A stretch of 64,000 bases of DNA from Melitaea cinxia. Taxonomy: Eukaryota; Arthropoda; Insecta; Lepidoptera; Nymphalidae. Below are positions 24,003 to 35,300 of the stretch, in pieces. Location of the stretch: positions 1,302,001 through 1,366,000 of the forward strand of contig NC_059398.1 of the NCBI RefSeq assembly GCF_905220565.1, written 5' to 3'. The position numbers were made by a program, and so were the translations under genes. The notes under the pieces are model-generated. The model was not told the origin of the DNA, did not search any database, and saw only the letters and a program-made list of their open reading frames with translations. Within the stretch, counting starts at the first letter, position 1. The number at the start of each line of letters is the position of its first letter.

Positions 24003-27000
24003 GGAGAGTCCGAGATGTTTGTCGCGGGAGTCGTCAGGCGCGCCGCGATGTCCCTCGAACGACTCGGTGTACTCGGGTCGGAGCGCGCCCAGCCTACCTC
24101 TGCCGGCCGCGCTATCGGCTGCCCTACCGGCCGCGTTACCAGCCGCCCTACTGCCGCCACATTCAGCCGCGGTCGCCGCCTACCTAGGCGCCGCCGCAGC
24201 TGCCGCCCAGCAACGGCTACTCATGTCCTGCCAGGAAGACATGACGGACTCCGAGAGATCCGACGCCGTTCTCGACTTCAGTACGAAGCGAAGCGAATCT
24301 CCTAACGACGATGAGGACGTCGACGACGTCGTCAATCTTAGTAAGAATGAAAACGGTCCACTAGATCTGTCGGTAGGCACAAGGAAAAGAGGTCCGGAAG
24401 ATTCACCGTCACCCGTCCCTACCAGAAAGAGCTCAAGGTCGTCAGACTTTAAACCGATCACGACTCCCTGGACTACTCCGGTAGCGCCACATCTACCTTA
24501 CTTTGCGGCTGCCGTTGCAGCTGCTAGCTTGTCGCCTAAAGGCGGCGTGCCAGCCGACTGGAACGGTAAAATGAAACATGGCACACCAACGCCAAGCGAT
24601 GCGTCTAAAGCTCTTGAAAAGATGAGCGAACTGAGTAGGTTAGGTGGCGAGGAGCTGTTCCGATCAGTTCAGAGTGCAGCTTTAAGCGCAGGACTCACAC
24701 CTAACGCTGCTGCTCGTCACTCTGCTTGGCAGTCGCACTGGCTGAACAAAGGAGCAGACCAGACTAAAGACGTCTTAAAATGCGTTTGGTGCAAAAAGAG
24801 CTTTAGCTCATTAGCCGATTTGACTGTTCACATGAAAGAAGCGAAGCATTGCGGCGTCAGCGTTTCTGTCCCACCATCAACTGGCGCGCCCTTACCTGCG
24901 TCACTTCAGCCACCTTCGAGCTCACCTTCGACGCCATCTCATAATTCGTCCTCGTCGAGTGGATCGTCTAAGCCGAATCACAATGACTTAAACATGTTAA
25001 TTAAAGAAAATATGCCTATACCTAGAAAACTAGTTCGTGGTCAAGATGTCTGGTTGGGAAAAGGAGCCGAGCAAACTAGGCAAATATTGAAGTGCATGTG
25101 GTGCGCTGAGAGTTTCCGCTCGCTGGCCGAGATGACTAGTCACATGCAACGTACTCAACATTATACCAATATTATATCTCAAGAGCAAATAATTTCATGG
25201 AAGTCTTCAGATGAAGCTAAGGGTTCCAATGCAAGCGCACCCGGCGCCAATAATGCTGCTCCCCCTACCACTGGTACAAGCAGTCACGTTAGCGCTGTAT
25301 TAACCTGTAAAGTTTGCGACCAAGCATTTAGTTCTTTAAAAGAACTGAGCAATCACATGGTCAAAAATGCTCATTATAAAGAGCACATTATGCGTTCTAT
25401 AACTGAAAGCGGTGGTAGGAGACGTCAAACGCGCGAAAAGCGAAAGAAATCTTTACCGGTTAGAAAATTACTTGAACTAGAAAGGGCGCAACATGAATTT
25501 AAAAACGGGGAAGGTAATGGTGTTCCTATGGGAAAACCAATTAGGGACTTCGGTGCTGGTAGCAGAATAACTTGTGAAAAATGCGGTGATAAAATAGAGA
25601 CTGCCGTTTTCGTAGAGCATATTCGTCAATGCATAGGGGCGCCCATGTCTAATAGCCAAAGGAACTTTTTAAAAAGTGCACTCCTTTCTAATAATATCAT
25701 CCCGCCTGATGTCCCCGGCCATATCACTCCCACTAGCCGTGATGGGCGTAAGAGTATCAATGAGGAAATTCCCTCTCCTGGTTCTGCACATCATCGTTCT
25801 CCCTCTTCGATTAATGATTCCTCACCCAGTTCCAAAGATAACAATACGAGCAACGATAAAAGTTCTTCGCCGTCTGTTCTCAATGCAATCGAACAATTGA
25901 TAGAAAAAAGTTTCGATACTCGCTCGCGGCATTCGGTGCCTGGTATGCCAGGCGGAGCGTCACACGCCCCAATCGGCTCGAGTATTTTGAAAAGATTAGG
26001 TATAGATGAGAGCGTAGATTACACTAAGCCACTCGTAGATGCGCAAACAATGAGTATGTTAAGGAATTACCATCACCAGCAGGGATACGGTCGTCGAGAA
26101 CGCAGCGGTAGCGAATCTAGCTCCATGTCAGAAAGGGGAGGTAGTAGGGTCGAATCTTTGACCCCCGATAGGAAGTTAGATTCTTATCACATGACCCCAC
26201 GTACTACTCCCGATACACGCGGTTCTCAGACTCCTGCTTCTGAGGACCGTCCCACAGATGTTAGGATAAAGAAAGAAATTACCGATGATGAAGAGCGTGA
26301 AAATGGCGTAGATTTAAGCAGCCAGCCGGTCAGGGTTAAGACTGAGATAGATGATGAGGAGGAGCAAGCGAGACCGTGCAGCGCGACCGAAGAAGACATT
26401 AAACCACCCGTCCCTAAGCGTGAGAGCGAGGGCCTGAGTCCTTCAGCGAGTCCTCGCAGCCCAGGTAGTGATCGTTCCGCGCCGACACCGGGCGCTGATA
26501 GGAAACCGGCTTCAAGTTTAGGTGCACTCTCCTCTATGTTCGATAGCCTCGCTGGTGGTGGTTCGTCTAACGAGCCGAGCTCCTCTCGTCGCAGCGGCAG
26601 CCACCCTCTAGCGGCCCTGCAGAAATTATGCGATAAAACTGAAACCAATTCTTCTCGCGCTCCCGCCCCGGCTCCATCGCCAGCCGGTCCGCCCAGCATC
26701 TTAACTTTCAGCTGGGCTTGCAATGACGCGGTAGTGACCGACTCCATTATGAAGTGCGCTCTTTGCGACACGCCTTTTATTTCAAAGGGTGCCTACCGGC
26801 ATCATCTTTCTAAGATGCACTTCGTCAAAGATGGTGCTTTGCCCGATCCGGTTCCGGTGAAGGCTCCGCCAGCGGCTGCCTCGCCTGGGGCACACAAAAG
26901 TAGTGGCTCGAACGCTGCTTCCCCGCAGGACCCGCGCAGCCCCTCGCAATCCTTCGAAGAAAGTCCCCACTCTAAATTTCTCAAATATACGGAACTGGCA

Positions 27001-27027
27001 AAGCAGCTATCAAGCAAGTACGTGTAG
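24003..27027 (+). CDS. tsh: Teashirt/Tiptop zinc-finger transcription factor, main (last) coding exon
   Basis: Nuclear zinc-finger regulator of trunk, limb and eye patterning in insects. The exon opens after the acceptor AG at 24001-24002 and is read in phase 2; there is no ATG at its head, so the start lies in an upstream exon. It adds 1007 residues and ends at TAG 27025-27027. Numbered on the short isoform (1016 aa): an Ala-rich stretch with LPAA repeats (about 45-85); CtBP-type PLDLS at 128-132; three widely spaced Tsh-type fingers, C-x2-C-x12-H-x5-H, at 269-291, 373-395 and 444-466, the first two preceded by a conserved 'LKC.WC' context; a basic stretch after finger 3; a degenerate C2HC finger at 533-552; SUMO-type sites IKKE (764) and VKTE (787) in an acidic region; a C-terminal C2H2 finger at 927-948; and a YTELAKQL tail. 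The C-terminal finger is like Tiptop and vertebrate TSHZ. No homeodomain is seen. Non-drosophilid insects usually have one tsh/tio gene, so this is probably that single gene. Family assignment is firm; tsh versus tio naming is arbitrary. Confidence 0.97.
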
Positions 27028-27900
27028 AGCATAAGGGTCGGCCGGCCATCAGTTGTGATGATACCATATCCTGATACGTTGAACCTTTCTAGGGTTAGGT
27101 CGCAACGCGACGTTAAGTAATTCGAAACTCTTTGCCAATTTAATTATTTAGGTAATCGTTAGAGTTCACCGCATAGTTCGGTTAGTGTAATTTACGACTA
27201 GCGACATAAGTATACGCCAAACGTCTTACGTTCGTATAGATGTAAGAGAATATTTTCAAAATATTGCCTTTAGGAGAGGAACGGTGTCGCGCGGTTCGCG
27301 GCCGCGGCTTTTCTTCCACACTACGTTGTAATTCCATTTCGATAATTGTAAATATAAGTCACATTAAGTCTTAAAGGTTCGATTCGATCTCTTAAATGTA
27401 TATTTTTTGCTAATAATCCAAAACGATGAAATTCGTTCGTAATCTTGTCGCTGCGCGCGGTTGCTGTCACGGGACGACGACGTTGCCGAGACGGCCCTGT
27501 CAGTATTTTATGAAAATTCGTTGCAATATAGTTTATTTTTTTTTTTGAGTTACTTAATTTTTATGTAAATCAGAGTTAGGGTTAACAATTTTAGTTTATT
27601 TTATGTATATTTTGAAGCTTATTTACGTCAGGTTGAGATCCGATGCCCGTAATCTCGGAGACCAAATCTCAATAAAATCGGTTCGTGTAAATACGACGCA
27701 GTCGGTCATGGCATTCAATATTACAATCTCCTTAGTGTAAATTTCGCTCTAGATACACTCTCCACGCGAGAATGCTATTTATTATTTAGTGTTAAGTACG
27801 TAATTTAAGGCGACTCTTCTGTGAACTCGTGTATACCATTGTATCAGCGCATAAATCTGGTTGTCCTGTCAACCAATTGTATTTTAAATAAATAATTAAA
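27028..27900 (+). other. tsh: tsh 3' untranslated region
   Basis: Single-copy sequence after the stop, less AT-rich than the desert beyond. AATAAA occurs at 27671 and 27887, the second followed by an A-run. Two exact Pumilio-type UGUAAAUA sites lie at 27347 and 27686 and a K-box-like TGTGAT at 27054. The true end is not known and could lie further 3'. Confidence 0.6.
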
Positions 27901-29149
27901 AAAAAAGTGATAATTATACATTTTTTTCTTTAAAAAGGACGACTACACACGTATACGTTTAGGACGCTGTAATGAGATTTCTTCCATTGGAAACAGATAT
28001 ACGACGATGTATATACGATACTTGTGAGTGAAATAACTCTTTTATATATTATAAAAAAAATATTGTAAACCGTTTAATGTATGTTTCGAGATATCAATGT
28101 GATTCGAGCCGTCGAGCTAGACTGTAGATGCGAATGGAGTTAGTAGATTTTGAATTGCTTTCGATTATTTCAGTAGATTTCATTACATCTACAGTCCAGC
28201 GAGGCGGTTCGAAGGGATGAAACAGCAAACAATTTTAAATCGTAATTATAATTTAAACGATAATAATTGAAAAAATTGCGACAAATATTATGTATACGCT
28301 AGCTCTGATGAGAGATTTTTGCTCATTCTTTAATGAAAAAAAAAAATGGTGTTGAATATTGATTTTACCAAATTTAATAATCTTATTTAATATTTTATGT
28401 TGTATTTCAAAATGCAATTAAAAGCTCAAAGAAATATATATGTTAAATACTATAAAAGTTATTTTATTTTATACATCCCATACTACGAGTATATATTGTT
28501 TCCTATTTATTTTTTTAAACTCAGTAAAACAAATAATAATATACTTCATTGTCGATACCTGCCTACATATATTTAATAATTGATAATTTATTAAACAAAT
28601 TATTATAATTAATTACCACAAAAGAGTAAAGTTACAATTTATCATTTTAAACAAAAAAACAAAAACAAATTAATACTTACCTTAGGTTTGTGCTTTACAG
28701 CAGAAACCTATTAAAATAATGCTTACACTATATTCAGTACAAAATCAAAATCGCAGTCTAACATTTATAACACATTATATATACTTTGTAATAACGGATA
28801 AGTTGTAACCCATGTAAAAAAACAATTTCAATGAAGCTGGAGATCATTTAACACGTGAACTTATTTTAATCCTAAGGTCCCTTTTGAACACAACATCAAG
28901 CGGGCAAACTCGCAAACCCTAAAATTAAACAGTGATAAAAATAAGAATTTGCTAACGAGTGTTGTAAAGCTGTCATATAAGTTAGATTTGTCGAATAGTC
29001 ATCAATAAAAATTTACATTTTGACAGCTGACTAGAGGCGACCTCTAACCGTTGAAAATAATATAAGTTTTCCGCAGCGTATGCGCTTAGCATGGTAGATC
29101 TATTACGATGGTTTAACATTGCAGCGATCGGATCTTTTATCGTCTAATC
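27901..29149. other. Downstream flank of tsh
   Basis: AT-rich single-copy sequence apart from the hairpin at 28103-28213. Confidence 0.5.
28103..28213 (+). ncRNA. Candidate microRNA-like hairpin 3' of tsh
   Basis: Arms 28103-28130 and 28186-28213 are 28 bases each and pair without gaps: 23 Watson-Crick pairs, 2 G.U and 3 mismatches, with an uninterrupted 11-bp core (GACTGTAGATG with CATCTACAGTC). Pairing continues inward through 28133-28147 with several G.U pairs, leaving a terminal loop of roughly 20 bases. Total length about 111 nt is in the range of insect pre-miRNAs. I do not recognise the arms as a known microRNA and saw no second copy in the window. It could be in a longer tsh 3' UTR or separately transcribed; a foldback transposon is the main alternative. 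Confidence 0.45.
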
Positions 29150-29222
29150 ACTAAGCTTAAGCCTGCAACATCCCACTGTTGGGTATAGACCTCTGCCACC
29201 TTGTAGGAGAAGCTTAACCAAA
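29150..29222 (-). repeat. Family C SINE tail fragment
   Basis: AGCCTGCAACATCCCACTGT, then TTGTAGGAGAAGCTTAACC. Confidence 0.5.
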
Positions 29223-29297
29223 ATCTCAAAAGTATTCTATTGGAATTTCTTTAACCCAACACTGAGAGAGGGCTCTAGTACTGGTTTATAGGCTATT

Positions 29298-29605
29298 TTG
29301 AGCCGACTTCAAAAAGGAGGAGGTTACTCAATTCGATCGTTTAAATTTTTTTTTATGTTCGGAGATAACTTCGTCGTTTATGAACCGATTTTGATAATTC
29401 TTTTTTGTTGGAAAGGACATATTCAAAGGGTGGTACCGTGATTAGGAAAACAGGATCTGATGATGGACTCCCAGAGAATTCTAGGGAAACCCTTGAAAAT
29501 CGTAGTGACGACTAGTGCGTTTGTTAATTTTTTTTGTCCACACGTATTACTTGTCGATGTAATTGAACTAGGTTTTTATCGTTTGCGATCAAACACAATT
29601 ATAAA
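29298..29605 (+). repeat. Family G repeat, uninterrupted
   Basis: GCCGACTTCAAAAAGGAGGA to TCGTTTGCGATCAAACACAA; same unit as 48518-49160. Confidence 0.6.
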
Positions 29606-29802
29606 ATAATATATAAAATAGTCCAGGTCTTAAATGAAGTTTGTAAAAGACCTAACCTTAAGATTTATCAAACCTATTTAAATAGTTTAGACTTTTCAGT
29701 CTTCGATGTAGAGAACAGGACCTATTATTACTTTTACTATAACGAAATAAATACCTATCAGATCCAAAAACGTAATAAACTGTGTCGCACTTTCCCTCTT
29801 TA

Positions 29803-29995
29803 AAAATCAAAATCAAAAACAGCCTTTATTCAAATAGGATCCAAGAGCACTTTCGAATCGTCATTTTACAAATTAAAACTATAAAAATCAATTATTATAT
29901 TTTTAGAAGTAAAGCTACCACCGATTCGGAATGTAGATTCTGCAGAGAAGAATCGGCAAGAAACTCCGCAGTTACCCTTTTGAAAAATAATCTAA
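29803..29995 (+). repeat. Family F repeat
   Basis: CAAATAGGATCCAAGAGCAC, TTCGAATCGTCATTTTAC and CGGCAAGAAACTCCGCAGTT. Confidence 0.6.
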
Positions 29996-30668
29996 TTTCG
30001 TAATCTAGTTTCGTAATATTACTTTGAAATGCATCAGATTTCTTCGTTAGATTCATTTGTTTTGATGGACAGAAAAATATTTTAAAAATGCTGGAAGCGT
30101 CTTTACTTTTTACCTTTCTATATATATTGATATTAAAACCGGCTAAATAAATACAAACACTACAACCAAGAAGGTTTTTCTGTAATATTGTACAAACCAA
30201 ATATGAAGACTTTTACACGATATCAATAGTTGAAGTGCCCATCCCTTATCAATTATACATTATATTCCTTCCTTTACCTGTTACAATTTAGAGGTAGTAG
30301 GTTTACAATTATTTATACGTAAATTATACCGGTTTCAACGTGACGCGCCATCTTCATTTCGAAGGTACGAATTAATCAATTTTATGAGATCGTTCGTCCT
30401 CGGGATAAACACACGATGTTTAATATAATGGGACGAAACAAAAAAAAAATCAAGAAAACTCATATTTACACTAATAACTATTAATAAAAAAAGTGAAATT
30501 TTCTGAAAAGCCACCACACCTAGTGTTTCCAAATCCGATTCAAAATATTTTTGCGTTAGTTACCTTGAAGAAGTTGTAGGCTATAAACCAACTTGTAGCA
30601 GCAACATGCAGCAAGAATAAATGTTAATAGATGACAATACAGTTCATGTATATAATAACAAAATATAA

Positions 30669-30852
30669 TATTATATATAAAATTCTCGTGTCACAATGTT
30701 AGTTACAATACTCCTCGGAAACGGCTCGACCGATTTTTATGAAATTTTGTGTGCATATTGGGGTAGGTCTGAGAATCGGCCAACATCTATTTTCACACCC
30801 CTAAGTTATAAGGGGGTTAATGTGGCAAAACAGCATTTGCGGGTTCAGCTAG
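30669..30852 (+). mobile_element. Small non-autonomous Helitron-like element, second copy
   Basis: 184 bp homologous to the 1230 copy throughout, ending GCGGGTTCAGCTAG and flanked by A and T. The 5' TC is TA here. It still carries the 'CTCGGAAACGGCTCGACCG' stretch that the first copy lacks. Confidence 0.7.
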
Positions 30853-31144
30853 TATATACATAAATTAAAAATATTATATGATGTTATCCTAGGAACCGAT
30901 GCCTACTAATTTAACAATTTCTTAGAAGTTTTTTTTAAAATAATAAAGTTGATTAGTAAATTAGATAATATTGCATTCGAAAAAAAAGCCACCAATCAAC
31001 AACGTATTAATTTGGCTTCGTATTATTTTGATGATTTTGGTATTCTCCTAATTCAATCACTTAACGCAGACATATATAAAATAGTATTCTGTTTAATATA
31101 TTAGTCTTATTCATATAGTTGTATAATACGGTTACAGTTACAGT

Positions 31145-31280
31145 TCAGCCTATTGCAGTCCACTGCTGGACATAGGCCTCCCCAAGTTCGCGCCAGACAT
31201 CCCGGTTTTCCGCAATCCTCATCAAGCCGACACCGGCAATCTTACTCGTAGGTCCAGCGGGCCGGAGGACGTCCCACACT
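31145..31280 (-). pseudogene. RTE-like LINE, C-terminal fragment
   Basis: The minus strand reads AGPTSKIAGVGLMRIAENRD, then VWRELGEAYVQQWTAIG and a stop at 31145. Nearly identical to the 1616 copy in its last 20 residues. Confidence 0.65.
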
Positions 31281-31476
31281 GCGTTTGCCAAATTATTAGA
31301 ATTATTATCATTTGATATTGTATAATACAACAAAATAAATAAACTTATTTATTTTTAATCAATTTAATAAACGTTTAAATTAAAAAAAAAATGAAATCTA
31401 AACTGAATATTTTATGTTTAATAATTTATTTAAATACATTGCATTTTTGTTGTTTTTGACGCTACTTATTTGTAAA

Positions 31477-31540
31477 CTAGCTGTGCCCGCGACTTCGCGT
31501 TCGTCTCGCACAGTCGGTGACTTTGGACAGCATCTGTGTA
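31477..31540 (-). mobile_element. Helitron-like 3' terminus
   Basis: On the minus strand it ends CGCGAAGTCGCGGGCACAG then CTAG, matching the 14808 terminus. How far it reaches to the right is unclear; a 34-bp inverted repeat starts at 31570. Confidence 0.5.
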
Positions 31541-31569
31541 ATAGCAGCAGTGGTGTAACAGCATATAAT

Positions 31570-31829
31570 ATATCGACACCAACAATTTATACTACGCCAA
31601 CTCGAATTTTCGATAAGTTGGTTTTCTTAATGCAACTTGAATAAATGTGTTTTTTTTTGTAATAATAAAAATTATGAAATTGCAATGAATAAATTAACTA
31701 TTAAAGATACCAAAGTTCAAACAAGTTTCTTAATTAATATAAAAGATATCATGTTTTTCCCTTTTATAAGCTTCTATTGTAAAGTTCATTTTTATGAGTT
31801 AGCTTAGTATAAATTGCTGGTGTCGATAT
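31570..31829. repeat. 34-bp inverted repeat pair
   Basis: Arms 31570-31603 and 31796-31829 are inverted copies with about three mismatches (core ATATCGACACCA and CAATTTATACTA), about 190 bp apart. Probably the ends or sub-ends of a small DNA element. Confidence 0.55.
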
Positions 31830-32579
31830 TATCTAATACAATAAACGCAGTCTAATATCGAACGTCATTCATTTCACTTGCCCCTCGTACCCCCGACACT
31901 ACAGGCTGAAGTGTTAATATCCATGAATATAAGTAGTATTATTAAGGACAAGAGACGATTTTTTTTTCTCTTAGAATCAGTCAGTCTATGAAATTAACAG
32001 GACAATACATCAATTCAAGCTGCATTTTTACGAAAAAAGCATAGAGCGACTTATTTTTTTGCATATTTTTAAAATATTAAATTAGTATGCTATAGTTGTT
32101 TTTATTTATTTTTTCTACACGTTTTTAATTCCATTGATTATAAACTTTTTGAAGTTATTCAATAAATAGATCACGATGAAATCCTCAATCAAAACGGAGA
32201 ACTTTTTATAACAATATCCTCCAACGTTAAGTTTTATACTTATATTTAATGAATAGGTGACACATAATTATTACGTTATAAAGTTTTTCAACATCTAAAT
32301 ATAACAACATAATAAATACGTTAAAACAATGAAATCGCTTAGAATTTGTTACACAACTAAGTATACTGAAGAACAGCCCGTCAATCACTGCCTTGGACGA
32401 AACAAGAAATGTACGTACGGGACGTTTTACCACCAAAAATAAGATTAAAAAAATAATAATAAAAAATAATAATAAAAAATAATAATATAGAAATTGTCAT
32501 TGCTATTATTAGCAAGTAAAGTATTGTACATACGATCAAGAATGTAATGTACTGCCTTTAGTAATTGGCTGTATTTATT

Positions 32580-32650
32580 TTGACTGTATATGTGTAGCCT
32601 AGGCTTGTGGAGGCTTATGTCTTGCAGGGGACTACGATAGGCAGTGTGTG
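32580..32650 (+). repeat. Decayed LINE or family A 3' tail
   Basis: GTGGAGGCTTATGTCTTGCAG, then GGACTACGATAGGC: a diverged form of the shared 3' end. Confidence 0.35.
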
Positions 32651-32999
32651 TAATTAAAAAACTAATGTCTATCACAATATGATATACTGGTTCTTGGTTA
32701 GACGATGCCGATTTTATCACAGTATATGTATTACATTGTAATGTATGATGTCCCAAAATTATATAATTTTACTTAGTTGTCATGTTGGTTGTTATCTTAA
32801 GTTCCCGGATTTTAGACACTATTACTAATACTCTGCAAATAAACGTGTACACTTTACGAGTTAAGCATAAAAATGTGTACAACATTTCAATAAATAAATG
32901 TTAAAATAAATACAAATTAATATTGAAATTTTATTTTATTATCTGATTTTAAAATTAAAGTATAATTCGCAGATTATGAAATAATTATCAAAATCAACA

Positions 33000-33190
33000 A
33001 ACAGCGATTATAACCCCGTGTTTCACGCAAGAACCCTTGACATTTCAACCCTTCTGCTGTCTGTCAGTGTACATCAATTAATGGCCGCTAATTAATGTGA
33101 CGTTTTGTTTTATATCATCAAATTAATGAGAACCGCAAGCACCCCCCACCACGAAGGGGGGAGTCGTCATTTTATGCGAAGGACGCAACG
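33000..33190. promoter_or_regulatory. Candidate regulatory patch with paired homeodomain sites
   Basis: Single-copy patch holding CAATTAATGGCCGCTAATTA near 33075 (a near-palindrome), a further ATTAAT, and a CCCCCC/GGGGGG hairpin at 33142-33161. Confidence 0.3.
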
Positions 33191-35224
33191 TATAGTTTGA
33201 TTTATTCCAACATTTATCATCTTTTATGACGATTTATAGCTACGGGGGAAATGATTTCGTATTTTTTATTTAATTAATAATTATTTATATTGTTTTTGAG
33301 CGTACTTAGTTGTTAATTTATGGTTGGGCATTTTAATCACGGGTAACATAATATTTGTGTTTTACTTATTTTTTAATCATAAGTTTATATCGTGATGTTT
33401 AGCTATAAGAAAAGTTGTAATATAATTTGCATCTTTATCGGTCATCGAAATATCGAGGAATATGAGTTGCATATTATTTAAAAATATCAAAAACACACAT
33501 AGCATCTATCAAAAACGTCTTGAAAAACGGCACAAGTTATATAGAAAAATCAGTAAAGTGAAAATGTAACCCATCAACCTCCGTGGCACAAAAGACTCCA
33601 CCTGACTGATGGGTCACTTTGACCCGTCGTTGAGTAAATAGCCAGATTTGGATCGCACAATAAATGATTTACTTTGAGGTCGCGTAATAAGCGAATTGAT
33701 GTTCATCGGTGGCCCGTCATTTATCTTAGGGTTAACTTGAGGGTTTTAAGGGAAGCTTCGGTGTTTTGTCTAGCACTTATATTAGTTTATCCGATCAATC
33801 ATTCTGTAATTGAAAGAATGATTTTGTATAGTTGATCAAATCGTTTTGTTATATTGTTTAATTTTAACTTCGTGCTTTTTAAATAAGGTTATCTTTGGAA
33901 TTTTAAGAATAACCTTTATCTGCCAACGTTTTTTAATGAAAAAAAGTATTTATCAATGCGTCTATTAATTTATTTTATGTGTGAGCTGTTTTAATAAACA
34001 GTTTGATATCATTTTGGTTAAGCAAATCAATCTCAAGACGTAGTCAAAAAAAACGCGAATAAAAATATTCGTTGTTGTAATGCAATACAAAGTAAAATAG
34101 TAATTAACCTAAGTTAAAAAAGTAATTAAGTGAATAATCGGATAGTAATTAACGTTAACAAAATAAAAACTATATTCTATGCGCATTACGCTTTACTAAA
34201 ACTAAAAAAAAAAGTAATGAATTTTGGGTGACGTACTCGAACCTTAAGACATACTCTCCATGTAACACGTGGTCGTAACCAAATTAAGTGTAAACAGGTG
34301 CAAATATCCCGATATGCAGCGATTGACGGTTAACTTAAAGATCACTAAAAGACGTTTGTATCTAAGATTCTGTAAATGATTACTTTTTGTTTTGTAATTT
34401 AAAATCATAATCGCCCCGGTTTGACTCAATAGTAAGCGTGTGTCAAATAAAAACCTAAGATTAGTTTTTAATAAAGAAATGTATTGATAATATTGTCGAA
34501 ATAGCCACTTTAGTATCACTTTTGAATAATTATTACGCATATTATAATAACCTTACTTATGCATTACGTTGGTAAGGCATTTTAATTTAAATTTGTTATC
34601 TCTTGAAAACTAAACGTTTAAAAGGCTTTAAATTTATGCTATATCAAGAGCCTAACACATTTATGTACAATATTGACATTCTTAACCGTATTTTCAGTTG
34701 GTACTATTGGTTATATTTTTTAAAGTTAACTATTAAATATCTAAAAATGTCATTCAGTTAAAAGCAGCTATATGTTTTGTGAAATATTAACTTTTCCGAA
34801 TAACATTTTGACAACTACATCGTCTCCTAGAATTAATTAGACAGATTTTGACAAAAGTAGGTCAATGACTTTATCCAAATACATTTACCATACATAAATC
34901 CTGTCACATTCAGTCGTATATTATAGTCATATAGATATATCAATGTGACGTCATCGTCATGTCGTCATATTTTATGTCACAATGACACGTTGGATGTCCG
35001 CTTGTTTCTTTTTATAAATCTTTGACATTCTTTTCCGTGGTATGCGTAGGTGAATTAAATTAATATATATTGTTTTTGATGTTGGATATGATATGTGACG
35101 TTTCCGTGTTGTTACGGCGTGGCATATTAAAAATGGTCGTGATTTACTGTTAACTATTGTTGGTTTTTAATGTAAATAGCATTGTTTTCTGTATATCTTC
35201 TATGTGGTAAACTTGTGTTGTTTT

Positions 35225-35300
35225 GGAACGAAGTTCCTTATGGGGCATTACGGAGGGGTACCCTAGCCGACAAAAAACGTCCTTGACGTTAAAAAAAAGC
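35225..35300 (+). repeat. Short A-tailed repeat fragment
   Basis: GGAACGAAGTTCCTTATGGG, then CTTGACGTT and an A-run. Confidence 0.4.

Larger units (their letters stand above)
31830..35224. other. Gene desert, single copy
   Basis: No coding gene seen. Holds the 33.0-33.2 kb patch and a perfect CRE palindrome TGACGTCA near 34946. Confidence 0.5.

Noticed and set aside
23927..24305. Other-frame ORFs at the head of the main exon
   Set aside because: They do not contain the finger frame and end within the exon; the 24003 frame is the coding one.
26226..26771. 181-codon open frame on the minus strand
   Set aside because: It is antisense to the Ser/Pro-rich part of the tsh exon; codon bias on the + strand keeps it open. 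No own signals.
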